NCBI RefSeq assembly: GCF_030696885.1
Contig: NZ_JAUYRI010000013.1
Coordinates: forward strand, 185,152 to 249,151
DNA: 64,000 nucleotides
Reading direction: 5' to 3'
Source of the DNA: Thiobacillus sp.
GTDB lineage: Bacteria > Pseudomonadota > Gammaproteobacteria > Burkholderiales > Thiobacillaceae
Numbering within the stretch: position 1 is the first letter of the stretch; every line of letters starts with the position of its first letter. The notes below the pieces were generated by a model. It was given only the letters and a program-made list of their open reading frames with translations, did no database searches and had not been told where the DNA came from. The position numbers and the translations under genes were made by a program. This document shows positions 29,470-37,688 of this stretch, one piece after another.

Positions 29470-30153
29470 TCAGACCTTCGCCAGTTCCGCGCGCATCGCA
29501 GCGATGATGCTGTTGTAGCGCTGCGGATCGCTGTCCTTGGCGGCGCCGAACACGGCGGAGCCGGCAACGAAGGTGTCGACGCCGGCGCGCGCGACGTCGG
29601 CGATGTTGGCCGGACCGACACCGCCGTCGATCTCGATGTTCACCTTGAGGCCGCGGTCATCGATCATCTTGCGCACCGCGCGCGCCTTGTCGAGCACGTA
29701 GGGGATGAACTTCTGGCCGCCGAAACCGGGGTTCACGCTCATCAGCAGGACCATGTCGATCTTGTCGAGCGTATATTCCAGCACGTCGAGCGGGGTGGCC
29801 GGGTTGAACACCAGGCCGGCCTTGCAGCCGTTCTCCTTGATCAAACCAATCGTCCGGTCGATATGCTCGGAGGCTTCCGGGTGAAAGGTGATGTAGGTGG
29901 CGCCCGCCTTGGCGAAATCGGGAATGATGCGGTCGACCGGCTTCACCATCAGGTGGACGTCGATCGGCGCGGTGACGCCATGCTTGCGCAAGGCCTCGCA
30001 CACCAGCGGGCCGATGGTCAGGTTGGGCACGTAGTGGTTGTCCATCACGTCGAAGTGGACAATATCGGCGCCGGAAGCGAGCACATTGTCGACTTCCTCG
30101 CCCAGCCGGGCAAAGTTGGCGGACAGGATGGACGGGGCGATGCGGTAAGTCAT
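29470..30153 (-). CDS. rpe: ribulose-phosphate 3-epimerase
   Basis: A TIM-barrel metalloenzyme of 227 residues that interconverts ribulose 5-phosphate and xylulose 5-phosphate in the pentose phosphate and Calvin cycles. The start [19 protein letters not shown], then [50 protein letters not shown] and [12 protein letters not shown], covers the metal and phosphate ligands. It is followed by gph, and precedes trpE by one more gene, a common betaproteobacterial order. Confidence 0.96.
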   Translation of the reverse strand: MTYRIAPSILSANFARLGEEVDNVLASGADIVHFDVMDNHYVPNLTIGPLVCEALRKHGVTAPIDVHLMVKPVDRIIPDFAKAGATYITFHPEASEHIDRTIGLIKENGCKAGLVFNPATPLDVLEYTLDKIDMVLLMSVNPGFGGQKFIPYVLDKARAVRKMIDDRGLKVNIEIDGGVGPANIADVARAGVDTFVAGSAVFGAAKDSDPQRYNSIIAAMRAELAKV

Positions 30154-30249
30154 GGGAAGCTCCGGGAATGTAGGGAAAACCCGGGCATTTTAACAGTCTG
30201 ACACGCCCTTGCGTTACACTCCGCGGATTCCATTCCGTCGAGCAGAGCC

Positions 30250-30633
30250 GTGGCCGAAGGCAAGAAATATCAAATCAGCATCACTGTCAATACGACGTAT
30301 CTGGCCGAGCAGAGCGATCCCTCGGCCGACCGCTACGTGTTCGCCTACACCATCACCATCGCCAACTCCGGCACCGTGGCGGCGCAGCTGATCTCGCGCC
30401 ACTGGATCATCACCGATGCCGAAAACGTCACCCAGGAAGTCAAGGGGCTGGGCGTGGTGGGTGAACAGCCGCTGCTGCGCCCGGGCGAGAGCTTCGAGTA
30501 CACCAGCGGCACCGCGATGGCGACGCCGGTAGGCACCATGCGTGGCACCTACCAGATGGTGGCGGAAGACGGCAACAAGTTCGACGCCGAAATTCCCGTC
30601 TTCACGCTGTCGATGCCGCGCGTGCTGCACTAA
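30250..30633 (+). CDS. apaG: ApaG domain protein
   Basis: A protein of 127 residues with a fibronectin-type beta fold: VNTTYLAEQSDPSADRYVFAYTITIANSG, LISRHWIITDAEN, VVGEQPLLRPGESFEYTSGT and GTMRGTYQMV are the strong family blocks. ApaG is linked to cobalt and magnesium resistance and to ApaH signalling, but its biochemistry is unclear. It starts with GTG. It is divergent from rpe and convergent with the NYN gene, 12 bases away. Confidence 0.92.
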   Translation: MAEGKKYQISITVNTTYLAEQSDPSADRYVFAYTITIANSGTVAAQLISRHWIITDAENVTQEVKGLGVVGEQPLLRPGESFEYTSGTAMATPVGTMRGTYQMVAEDGNKFDAEIPVFTLSMPRVLH

Positions 30634-30645
30634 AACGCCGGACTG

Positions 30646-31476
30646 CTAATCGTCGGCCGGCGCCAGCCGGATCGTGTATTGCCCGGCCTTTTCGTCCCGC
30701 ACCATCGCCAGCAGCTTGTGCTGCTGCGCGTCCTCCACCAGCTCCCTGAACGAACGATAGCCATAGGCCGATTCGGTGAATCCCGGACGACGGCGCTGCA
30801 TGGTGCTTTTCACCATCGAGCCCCAGATTTTCTCGTCCGAGCCGCGTTCGGCAATCAGCGCTTCCACCGTTTCGACGAGGAAATCGAGTGCGCCCTGACG
30901 ACGGTCTTCCTCGGTCCGGGGTGCGGCGTTTTTGGCTGAACTGGCCGCCGGCTTCGTAGCCGGCGCCTTTTTCTCGGTGCGCTTCTTCTTGGCTTCCTGC
31001 GCGCGCACCAGATCGTCGTAGAAAATGAACTCGTCGCAGTTGGCGCTGAGCAGGTCTGAGGTCGAGTCCTTCACCCCGATGCCGATCACGTGCTTGTTGT
31101 TCTCGCGCAGTTTCGATACCAGCGGGGAAAAATCCGAATCGCCGCTGATGATGACGAAGGTGTCGACGTGCGACTTGGTATAGCAGAGATCGAGTGCGTC
31201 GACGACCATGCGGATGTCGGCCGAATTCTTGCCGGACTGGCGCACATGCGGGATCTCGATCAGCTCGAACGCCGCCTCATGCATGGTCGCCTTGAATTCC
31301 TTGTAACGGTCCCAGTCGCAGTACGCCTTCTTGACCACGATGCTGCCCTTGAGCAGCAGGCGTTCCAGCACTTTCTTGATGTCGAACTGCGCGTACTTGG
31401 CGTCGCGCACGCCGAGCGCGATGTTCTCGAAATCGCAGAACAGCGCCATGTTGGTGATTTCAGGTTGTCCGGCCAT
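30646..31476 (-). CDS. NYN-domain protein with C-terminal OST-HTH/LOTUS domain
   Basis: A protein of 276 residues. The N-terminal NYN (PIN-like nuclease) domain (about 8-165) has ALFCDFENIALG, KKAYCDWDRYKEFK, KNSADIRMVVDALDLCY and FVIISGDSDFSPLVSKLRE, containing the acidic metal-site residues. A lysine- and alanine-rich linker (about 165-195) follows, then a LOTUS-type winged helix (IWGSMVKSTMQRRRPGFTES; FRELVEDAQQHKLLAM). The pair suggests an RNA-processing nuclease; the substrate is unknown. Confidence 0.87.
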   Translation of the reverse strand: MAGQPEITNMALFCDFENIALGVRDAKYAQFDIKKVLERLLLKGSIVVKKAYCDWDRYKEFKATMHEAAFELIEIPHVRQSGKNSADIRMVVDALDLCYTKSHVDTFVIISGDSDFSPLVSKLRENNKHVIGIGVKDSTSDLLSANCDEFIFYDDLVRAQEAKKKRTEKKAPATKPAASSAKNAAPRTEEDRRQGALDFLVETVEALIAERGSDEKIWGSMVKSTMQRRRPGFTESAYGYRSFRELVEDAQQHKLLAMVRDEKAGQYTIRLAPADD

Positions 31477-31536
31477 GGGGGAACCTCGGATTGATTTCAG
31501 GTGCGATGCGAAGGACAGGACACGATCCTGGTCAGC

Positions 31537-31629
31537 CTACTTTTTCATTGTCCACCACACGATGAACACGAACAGTCCCAGCGCGATGCCGGCCTCCAGC
31601 AGCAACCAGCCCAGTCCCTGGCTTTCCAT
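31537..31629 (-). CDS. small membrane protein, 30 residues
   Basis: A short frame beginning MESQGLGWLLLEAGIALGLF and ending VFIVWWTMKK. It has one hydrophobic helix of about 20 residues and a basic C-terminus, so the tail probably faces the cytoplasm. A strong GGGAGGG ribosome site lies eight bases before the ATG. It lies between the NYN gene (same strand, 60 bases downstream) and mltA (opposite strand). No function is recognised. The ribosome site, the ideal helix and the lack of an overlapping gene argue that it is real. Confidence 0.65.
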   Translation of the reverse strand: MESQGLGWLLLEAGIALGLFVFIVWWTMKK

Positions 31630-31691
31630 TCGATTTCCCTCCCGTTGTTATACTCGACGCGTCATTCTGATTTGGGTCATCTTCACCTGTG

Positions 31692-32957
31692 ATGCTGTTG
31701 CGTGCAAGTCCGTGGTTGTTCGTCCTGTTGTTGTCGGCCTGTTCGGCGCTGCCGCCTGCGGCGCGCCCCGAGCGTGCGCCCGCGCCCGTCCCGGCGCCTA
31801 TCCCGGCGCCGCGACCTGCGCCCACACCAGGTCCTGCGCAGCCGTCTGCGCCCCTCCCCACACCCGTGGGCAACTACCCGCTGCTCAAGCCGGTGGCCTG
31901 GGCGGACGTCGCCTTCTGGCAGGACGACGCAGTCGGCGAGAACTGGGCGTCTTTTCTGCAAAGCTGCAGCACGCTGGTCAAGCGCAGCGCGTGGCAGGCC
32001 GTCTGTACCGAGGCAAGAGCGATGCCGGCGCCTAACGACGCCAACGCGCGTGCATTTTTCGAGCAGCGTTTTCAGCCGTATCGGGCCACCACCGAAGACG
32101 GCGGCGAGGAAGGCCTGGTCACCGGCTACTACGAACCGCTGCTGAAGGGCAACCGCGTGCGCACCGATCGCGCGCGCCATCCGCTTTACGCCACGCCGGA
32201 CGATCTGATCAGCGTGGACCTGGCGGCCGTCTATCCCGAGTTGAAGAATCTGCGGCTGCGCGGACGGTTGTCCGGCAACAAGGTGGTGCCCTACCCCGCG
32301 CGCAAAGACATCGAGGCCGGCAACGGCTTCAAGGGCAAGCCCATCGCCTGGGCGGAGGACCCGGTCGACCTGTTCTTCCTGCAGATCCAGGGCTCGGGCC
32401 GCATCGAGTTGCCCGATGGCACCCACCTGCGTGTCGGCTATGCGGAGCAGAACGGCCATCCCTACCTGTCGATCGGCAAACTGCTGGTCGAGCGCGGTGA
32501 GCTGCTGCTCGAGCAGGCATCGATGCAGGGCATCAAGGACTGGGGGGCGCGCAACCCCGACAAGCTGGCCGACCTGCTCGCCAGCAACCCGAGCTATGTG
32601 TTTTTCCGTGAGCTACCCAATGGCCTCAGCGGTCCGCTCGGCGCGCTCGGCGTGCCGCTCACCGGCGGCCGCTCGATCGCCGTCGACCCGCGCTTCATCC
32701 CGCTGGGCGCACCGGTCTTTCTTGCCACCACCCAGCCCAACTCGCCAGAACCGCTGAACCGGCTGGTCATGGCGCAGGACACCGGCAGCGCCATCCGCGG
32801 CGGCGTGCGCGCGGATTTCTTCTGGGGATTTGGCGAAGCGGCTGGCGAGCTCGCCGGCCGCATGAAGCAGTCCGGCCGCATGTGGGTGCTGCTGCCGAAG
32901 GATTACCCGCTCGCCCGGCAGCAGCCGAAGCCAAACGGCGTCAACGCGCGGCGCTGA
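31692..32957 (+). CDS. mltA: membrane-bound lytic murein transglycosylase A
   Basis: A lipoprotein of 421 residues with lipobox LLSAC near residue 16, followed by a Pro/Ala-rich linker of about 40 residues. The MltA barrel shows LVTGYYEPLLKGNRV and FFLQIQGSGRIELPDGTHLRVGYAEQNGHPYLSIG. The C-terminal 3D domain has VMAQDTGSAIRGGVRADFFWG with the catalytic aspartate. It cleaves peptidoglycan glycan strands to anhydromuropeptides at the outer membrane. ATG 31692 was preferred to the GTG immediately before it. Confidence 0.93.
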   Translation: MLLRASPWLFVLLLSACSALPPAARPERAPAPVPAPIPAPRPAPTPGPAQPSAPLPTPVGNYPLLKPVAWADVAFWQDDAVGENWASFLQSCSTLVKRSAWQAVCTEARAMPAPNDANARAFFEQRFQPYRATTEDGGEEGLVTGYYEPLLKGNRVRTDRARHPLYATPDDLISVDLAAVYPELKNLRLRGRLSGNKVVPYPARKDIEAGNGFKGKPIAWAEDPVDLFFLQIQGSGRIELPDGTHLRVGYAEQNGHPYLSIGKLLVERGELLLEQASMQGIKDWGARNPDKLADLLASNPSYVFFRELPNGLSGPLGALGVPLTGGRSIAVDPRFIPLGAPVFLATTQPNSPEPLNRLVMAQDTGSAIRGGVRADFFWGFGEAAGELAGRMKQSGRMWVLLPKDYPLARQQPKPNGVNARR

Positions 32958-32979
32958 CGCGGGCGGACACGGTCAGAAA

Positions 32980-33018
32980 CAAACGGCACAGCGCCCATTA
33001 CGAGCGCTGTGCCGTTTG
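32980..33018. terminator. bidirectional terminator hairpin between mltA and entericidin gene
   Basis: A perfect 15-bp stem (CAAACGGCACAGCGC and its complement) with a nine-base loop lies between the convergent genes. On the minus strand TTTCTG follows; on the plus strand no clean T run is seen. Confidence 0.75.
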
Positions 33019-33033
33019 CCCTACAAAAAACGA

Positions 33034-33177
33034 TTACAGTTTTCGCTGGACGTCCCTGGCAATGTCCTGGACTTTCTCACCACCGCGTTCGATATCCTTG
33101 CCTACGCCCGCCACCGTATTGCAGCCTGCCAACACGATGAAAGCGGAAGACATTAACAAGGTGAAAAACGTCTTCAT
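33034..33177 (-). CDS. entericidin A/B family lipoprotein
   Basis: A lipoprotein of 47 residues. The signal peptide MKTFFTLLMSSAFIVLAGC ends in lipobox VLAGC, and the mature part NTVAGVGKDIERGGEKVQDIARD is the short amphipathic helix of the EcnA/EcnB family. Such peptides are stress-induced membrane lipoproteins; EcnB has been tied to cell lysis and EcnA to its antidote. AGGAGA precedes the ATG. Only one member is present here. Confidence 0.9.
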   Translation of the reverse strand: MKTFFTLLMSSAFIVLAGCNTVAGVGKDIERGGEKVQDIARDVQRKL

Positions 33178-33368
33178 GATGTTCTCCTGATATTCAAGAT
33201 TCCGGATTGCCCGTCCGGCTGCCGTTGGCAGCGCTGCAGGGTAAGGATATCGCAGGGTGCGGGGCATCACGGGTCTGTCAGACAGCGCGGATTGGCTTGT
33301 CGGATGATTCCTGCATTCAAGTCCCGGGAAATCTTGCATACTGCTGGAAACCCAGGCGAAACCTCAAC

Positions 33369-34748
33369 ATGTCAACAGCGTCCCCTCCTCCTTCACGTCC
33401 ACGTCCACGTCGTCTCACATCGCGCTGGCACGACGGCTCGAACATCAGTACCCATCTTTTCCTGTCGGCAGGCATGGCTTTGCTGATCAGCATCCTGGTC
33501 GCGAGCTACATGCAGGCCTCGGCGGGTCTGGAAGCGCTGAACCAGTTCGGGATATCGAGCGAACATGCCCATCAGCTGGACGACCTCAATGTGCTTCTGG
33601 TCGACACCCAATCCAGGGCACGCGGCTATGCCTTGACGCGCGCCGCCGACGATCTCGCCGTGTATCGCGAGCTTGCGGCAAAGATCAATGACACCTTGCG
33701 GTCCATCGAGGAGCAAAACAAGGACACTCCCCGCACGGCCGAACTCATCATCAAGGCCCATATGGTTTCCAGGCGCATCGATCTCACGGTACAGCAAGCC
33801 GAAAAGGGCATCGTGCTGGGCAAGTCCTGGGTCGATACGTCCAATCGGATCATGGATGACTACAAGCGCCAGCACAACCTGATCAAGACGCAACTGCTCA
33901 CGCAAAGCCTGGAGGATGTCCGGCGCTCGGTGAATGGCTTCGAGAACGCGCGGATCAGCACGGTGCTGCTGGCCATCGCCTCGCTGTTGCTGCTGGTGCT
34001 TTCGATTGCCCAGCGGCAGAAGCAGCAGGAACTGCTGGAGAAAATCCAGCAGCTGCTGACGGCCAAGAACGATCGGCTGGAGCGCGAAGTCCATGCGCGC
34101 ACCGCGGAGTTGACCAATCTTGCGACCTATCTGACCGATGTGCGCGAAGCCGAGAAACTGCACCTGGCGCGCGAGATGCACGATGAGCTCGGTGCGCTGC
34201 TGACAGCTGCCAAACTGGATGCCGACTGGATTGAACGCACGCTGCCGCCCGAAACGCAGGCGCTGGTTGCGCAGCGCCTGACGCGCCTGCGCCAGAACCT
34301 GGTGGGCGGCATCACGCTCAAGCGCAGGTTCACCAACGACCTGCGGCCCGCGCTGCTGTATGACCTGGGCCTGATCGAGGCGCTCAGGGCGCTGATCGAG
34401 GAATTCCGGAAGATCGACGAAATCGAGGTGGACCTGGACCTGCCCGAGACCGAACCCGAGCTCACCGAAGCGGTTTCGCTCAGTCTGTTCCGCATCGTTC
34501 AGGAAGCCTTCACCAACATCCGCAAGTACGCCCAGGCCCAGCGGGTGACCGTGTCGCTTCGCACCACCGCGAACACCATCGAGCTGACCATCGAGGATGA
34601 CGGGATCGGCTTCGACGCGGATTCACCCCGGCTGTCACGACATGGACTGGCGGGCATCAAGCACCGGGTCTTCACCCACGGCGGACAACTCGACATCCAC
34701 ACCGCCCCGGGTGCCGGCGTCAAGATCCATGTGACCCTGCCTGTCTGA
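33369..34748 (+). CDS. sensor histidine kinase with CHASE3 domain (NarX/DegS-type HisKA_3 kinase)
   Basis: A protein of 459 residues. Two membrane helices (about 27-47 and 195-215) bracket a periplasmic CHASE3-like domain with LNVLLVDTQSRARGYALTRA. A coiled coil then leads to the HisKA_3 dimerisation box LHLAREMHDELGALLTAAKLD with the phosphorylated histidine. The HATPase_c domain (SLFRIVQEAFTNIRKYAQA; IEDDGIGFD; HGLAGIKHRV) ends the protein. This type pairs with LuxR-type regulators such as the one at 35233-35874. ATG 33369 was chosen because upstream codons have no domain. Confidence 0.9.
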   Translation: MSTASPPPSRPRPRRLTSRWHDGSNISTHLFLSAGMALLISILVASYMQASAGLEALNQFGISSEHAHQLDDLNVLLVDTQSRARGYALTRAADDLAVYRELAAKINDTLRSIEEQNKDTPRTAELIIKAHMVSRRIDLTVQQAEKGIVLGKSWVDTSNRIMDDYKRQHNLIKTQLLTQSLEDVRRSVNGFENARISTVLLAIASLLLLVLSIAQRQKQQELLEKIQQLLTAKNDRLEREVHARTAELTNLATYLTDVREAEKLHLAREMHDELGALLTAAKLDADWIERTLPPETQALVAQRLTRLRQNLVGGITLKRRFTNDLRPALLYDLGLIEALRALIEEFRKIDEIEVDLDLPETEPELTEAVSLSLFRIVQEAFTNIRKYAQAQRVTVSLRTTANTIELTIEDDGIGFDADSPRLSRHGLAGIKHRVFTHGGQLDIHTAPGAGVKIHVTLPV

Positions 34749-34778
34749 CCCCCGCAGAACCCCTGCCGGAACCCGCAG

Positions 34779-35165
34779 TCAGGACGCGCGTTTTTCACGC
34801 GCCGCGTCGACCACGTAGTCGATCAGCTGGTTGATCTGCAGCGACTTGTCAAAGAAGGCGTCCATGCCGATGCGCTCGCATCGCTTGCGCATGGTGGAAT
34901 GGGAGTAGTTGGTCAGCACCGCCTTGCGCGGCCGGCCATAGAGCCCAGAATCGGTCTGCAATGCATCCAGCACGCCGATGCCGCTGCCCTGCTTGAGTTC
35001 GATATCGATGATCACCAGATCGACCGGATTTTGGGCCATCCGGGTGAGCGCCTCGCTCTCGCCGTCGGCGCATCCGCAGAACTCGACACCATCCAGCTCA
35101 GCCAGCATGCCGGAGAGCAGTTCCTGCAACAGCGCAGAGTCTTCGATTAAAAATACTTTCAACAT
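34779..35165 (-). CDS. stand-alone response regulator receiver protein
   Basis: A protein of 128 residues consisting only of a receiver domain: VFLIEDSALLQELLSGML with the acidic pocket, VDLVIIDIELKQGSGIGVLDAL with the phospho-aspartate, VLTNYSHSTMRKRC carrying the switch threonine, and FFDKSLQINQL with the conserved lysine. It has no output domain, so it probably relays or competes for phosphate. The kinase gene is convergent with it, 30 bases away. Confidence 0.88.
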   Translation of the reverse strand: MLKVFLIEDSALLQELLSGMLAELDGVEFCGCADGESEALTRMAQNPVDLVIIDIELKQGSGIGVLDALQTDSGLYGRPRKAVLTNYSHSTMRKRCERIGMDAFFDKSLQINQLIDYVVDAAREKRAS

Positions 35166-35232
35166 GGAAGCGTCATGGCGCGTTCCTTTTTGGAAATTCG
35201 CCGCAGTGTGGTTCTTGGATGAAAGGGAAGAC

Positions 35233-35874
35233 TTATTCCGTGATGAGTCCGTGTCGTAAGGCATACGTTGCCAATTCTGCATTGCTGGTGATACCGAGCT
35301 TCTCGGTCACCCGCGAGCGATAGGTACTGATGGTCTTGACGCTCAGGTGCAGCTGTTCGGCAATATCCGAAACCGACTCACCGCGTGCCAGTCGCAAAAA
35401 TACCTGAAGCTCGCGGTCCGACAAGGTTTCATGCAGCACGCCGCTGCGCTCGCCGCTCATTTCATCGGCCAGGAGCTCGGCGGTTCGCGCCGATACATAG
35501 CGGCGTCCGGTCGAGACCATGTGGATCGCCCGCAGCAACTCGTCCTTCTCACAGTCCTTGCACAGATAGCCATTGGCGCCGTTCTTGATCATCGCAAGCG
35601 CATAGCTTTCCTCGGGGAAGCCGCTCAGCACCAGCACCCGGGTATCGGGGTGGCGCTGGCGCACCATGCGCAGCACGTCGACGCCGCTCTTGCCCGGCAG
35701 CGAAATGTCGAGCAGGAGGACGTCGCACTGCGAGGTGCGCAATTTATCGAGCGCCTCGTCGCCATTGGACGCCTCGAAGCCGATATTGATGGAAGAATCT
35801 TCGCTCAACAACTCTCGAAAACCGGTTCGGACGATCTCATGATCGTCCACGATAGCAACCTGAATCATGTGCAT
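35233..35874 (-). CDS. LuxR/NarL-family response regulator
   Basis: A protein of 213 residues. The receiver domain IQVAIVDDHEIVRTGFRELL has its phospho-aspartate in CDVLLLDISLPGKSGVDVL, switch serine in VLVLSGF and lysine in YLCKDCEKDELL. The C-terminal LuxR-type helix-turn-helix is LSDRELQVFLRLARGESVSDIAEQLHLSVKTISTYRSRVTEKLGI. Overall it resembles UvrY/GacA. A second ATG two codons in is equally possible. It is the best candidate owner of the TGTAGG motif found upstream of nearby stress genes. Confidence 0.92.
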   Translation of the reverse strand: MHMIQVAIVDDHEIVRTGFRELLSEDSSINIGFEASNGDEALDKLRTSQCDVLLLDISLPGKSGVDVLRMVRQRHPDTRVLVLSGFPEESYALAMIKNGANGYLCKDCEKDELLRAIHMVSTGRRYVSARTAELLADEMSGERSGVLHETLSDRELQVFLRLARGESVSDIAEQLHLSVKTISTYRSRVTEKLGITSNAELATYALRHGLITE

Positions 35875-35916
35875 CTCAATCCAATCCGGTGGGGTTTGAT
35901 TCTAGCACCGGGACGC

Positions 35917-36081
35917 CTAACGTCCCTTGAGTAGGTTCACGGCGAACGTGGCAATCGCAATCACCAGAAACACCACAAACAGGATCTTGGCGATGCCGGC
36001 AGCGCCTGCTGCCAGGCCGGAGAAACCCAGCACGGCGGCAATAATGGCGATGATGAAAAAAACAAGCGCGTAGTACAGCAT
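35917..36081 (-). CDS. DUF1328 small membrane protein (YtjA family)
   Basis: A protein of 54 residues: [20 protein letters not shown], then [31 protein letters not shown], two membrane helices split by a glycine-alanine turn. This is the DUF1328 family, widespread in proteobacteria and often stress-induced, of unknown role. AAGGAGAT seven bases upstream fixes the start; the longer upstream frame is discarded. It is transcribed in the same direction as the response regulator genes. Confidence 0.93.
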   Translation of the reverse strand: MLYYALVFFIIAIIAAVLGFSGLAAGAAGIAKILFVVFLVIAIATFAVNLLKGR

Positions 36082-36547
36082 GCAGATCTCCTTGAAATAA
36101 TGGCCCCGGTGAATAAATACGCAACGGGTGAAGCGCAAATGCTGACACGACACAAGACAAACACGACATGGCAGCGATTACTTGCAGGTTAAACACCGGG
36201 CATTCCGTCGCCATCAGTCGCCGACGAGTTTTTTGTCGGATATTCCCTACAGCCTTACTGCGTATTTCGCGCCAAGTACAACGGCATCTTCTCGCAAACC
36301 GAGTCGTATTTATGTAGGACAGCGCCGCAAATCGTATCGGCCTAACCTGCATGAGGTGCAGGCATTGTCCCGGCCGGACCGTCATTCCCTGTCGTGTCAG
36401 AGGCCGCCTACATGCGCTTAACGTATTTGCGGACAGCGTGATGCGTCTTCGTCCCCTACAGCCGATGAATTGTCCTGGCTAAGCTTGTTTCCATGCTGGC
36501 GGCGCTCGCTGCCAGCACTAAACCCTGTCATTTTTGGAGAATCTCAA
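36082..36547. other. 466-bp regulatory gap between divergent DUF1328 and ElaB-like genes
   Basis: No gene was found. The gap carries four TGTAGG/CCTACA hexamers (36246-36251, 36313-36318, 36407-36412, 36455-36460), two of them within the longer shared string CCCTACAGCC. A small inverted repeat CCGACGAG..TTGTCGG lies near 36221-36239. Promoters for both flanking genes should be here, but no -35/-10 pair stands out. The hexamers are plausible regulator sites. Confidence 0.5.
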
Positions 36548-36844
36548 ATGGAAACGATGCCCAATACAAAATACTCCTCCCCGACCGGTAGCGAGAGCAC
36601 GGTGGCCGAGCATGCACGCCGGTCGCTCGAAGAAGCCCGCGCTGGTGCCGAAGACCTCGCCGCCCAAGGCAGCGAGGCGATTCACAAAGGCACAGACCGG
36701 GCGCGCGAGGCCATTTCCCATACGACCGATCAAGCGGCGCATTACGTCCAGGAACAGCCGCTGAAATCGCTGATGATGGCGGCGGCTGCAGGTGCGGCGA
36801 TCGCGATTCTGGCCGGCGCGATTGGCAAGCACCGTCATCATTGA
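36548..36844 (+). CDS. ElaB/YqjD/DUF883-like membrane-anchored protein
   Basis: A protein of 98 residues. A charged amphipathic helix (VAEHARRSLEEARAGAEDLAAQGSEAIHKGTDRAREAI) is followed by a C-terminal hydrophobic segment SLMMAAAAGAAIAILAGAI and a histidine-rich end. This is the layout of ElaB/YqjD, inner-membrane proteins that bind ribosomes in stationary phase. TTGGAGA precedes the ATG. First of three genes resembling the E. coli yqjDEK cluster. Confidence 0.82.
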   Translation: METMPNTKYSSPTGSESTVAEHARRSLEEARAGAEDLAAQGSEAIHKGTDRAREAISHTTDQAAHYVQEQPLKSLMMAAAAGAAIAILAGAIGKHRHH

Positions 36845-36875
36845 ACACGCCATTCAAGACGCGGCGTCCCACGCA

Positions 36876-37259
36876 ATGCTGCCCCCACTGCTCCGTGTGC
36901 TGCTGACCGAACCCGGTCTGCTGCATACCTACGTCAGCGCCTATGCCGAACTCATTCGACAGGATGCGTCCGGCTGGTGGGCGTTAAAACTGCGGCGGTT
37001 CAGCTACACGCTGGTGTCGGTGGGCCTCGCCTTGCTGGCCATCCTGTTTGTCGGGATCGCGCTGATGCTGCATGCAGTCACCGATATCGGTCACTGGTTG
37101 CTGTGGGCCGTGCCGGCGCTGCCGCTGGCGGGGTCATTGTTTGCGCTGGGACTGCTGATGCGCATACCACGTGAACGTGCTTCGTTCCTGCGCGTGCGTG
37201 CGCAGGCCATCCAGGACATGCAGCTACTGGAAATGGATTTGCGGAGATCAGAACGATGA
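36876..37259 (+). CDS. YqjE-like / phage holin superfamily III (DUF1469) membrane protein
   Basis: About 127 residues from the ATG at 36876, with two strong membrane helices (TLVSVGLALLAILFVGIALML and HWLLWAVPALPLAGSLFALGLLM) between charged ends. The N-terminal half LRVLLTEPGLLHTYVSAYAEL resembles DUF1469/YqjE. The start is uncertain because no ribosome site precedes it and the frame is open back into the previous gene. It overlaps the next gene by four bases. Confidence 0.78.
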   Translation: MLPPLLRVLLTEPGLLHTYVSAYAELIRQDASGWWALKLRRFSYTLVSVGLALLAILFVGIALMLHAVTDIGHWLLWAVPALPLAGSLFALGLLMRIPRERASFLRVRAQAIQDMQLLEMDLRRSER

Positions 37260-37669
37260 ATACAGAACAACAACCCGAAATACCCACCAATACTCTCGCA
37301 GCGGATCACGCCACTGCGGACACGGCAGCCGATGCCGAGACCCGGCTGCAACTGAAGCGCGAGGCCGTGCGCCTGCGGCTGGCACAGCAGAAGGACGACG
37401 CGCTCGGGCAAGTCGGCGTGATCGCGCGCATGGCAGTGCCGTTGGCGCGCCAGATGGTGCGCCAGCACCCTTATGCCACGCTTTCTAGCGCAGCGCTGGT
37501 CGGGATCTGGATGATCCGCGGCAAACCCTGGCGCGCGCTGGGCGGCTCCGTTCTGGCGGGGCTGCTGGCGCGCCAGGCGCTTGCCTATTCGCTGTCTTCC
37601 GGAAGCCAACTGGTCAAGCACCTGATCGCCAGCGACCGCGCCAAGTCGGCGTCGGGTCGCCCGCTGTAG
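37256..37669 (+). CDS. YqjK-like protein
   Basis: A protein of 137 residues. A charged N-terminal helix (LQLKREAVRLRLAQQKDDAL) is followed by HPYATLSSAALVGIWMIRGKPWRALGGSVLAGLLARQALAY, a pair of short hydrophobic segments. Its place after ElaB- and YqjE-like genes and its overlap with the latter point to the YqjK slot of that stress cluster. Sequence similarity to YqjK itself is weak, so this call rests mainly on context. Confidence 0.65.
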   Translation: MNTEQQPEIPTNTLAADHATADTAADAETRLQLKREAVRLRLAQQKDDALGQVGVIARMAVPLARQMVRQHPYATLSSAALVGIWMIRGKPWRALGGSVLAGLLARQALAYSLSSGSQLVKHLIASDRAKSASGRPL

Positions 37670-37688
37670 TCCGCAGGCGTTGTCACCC

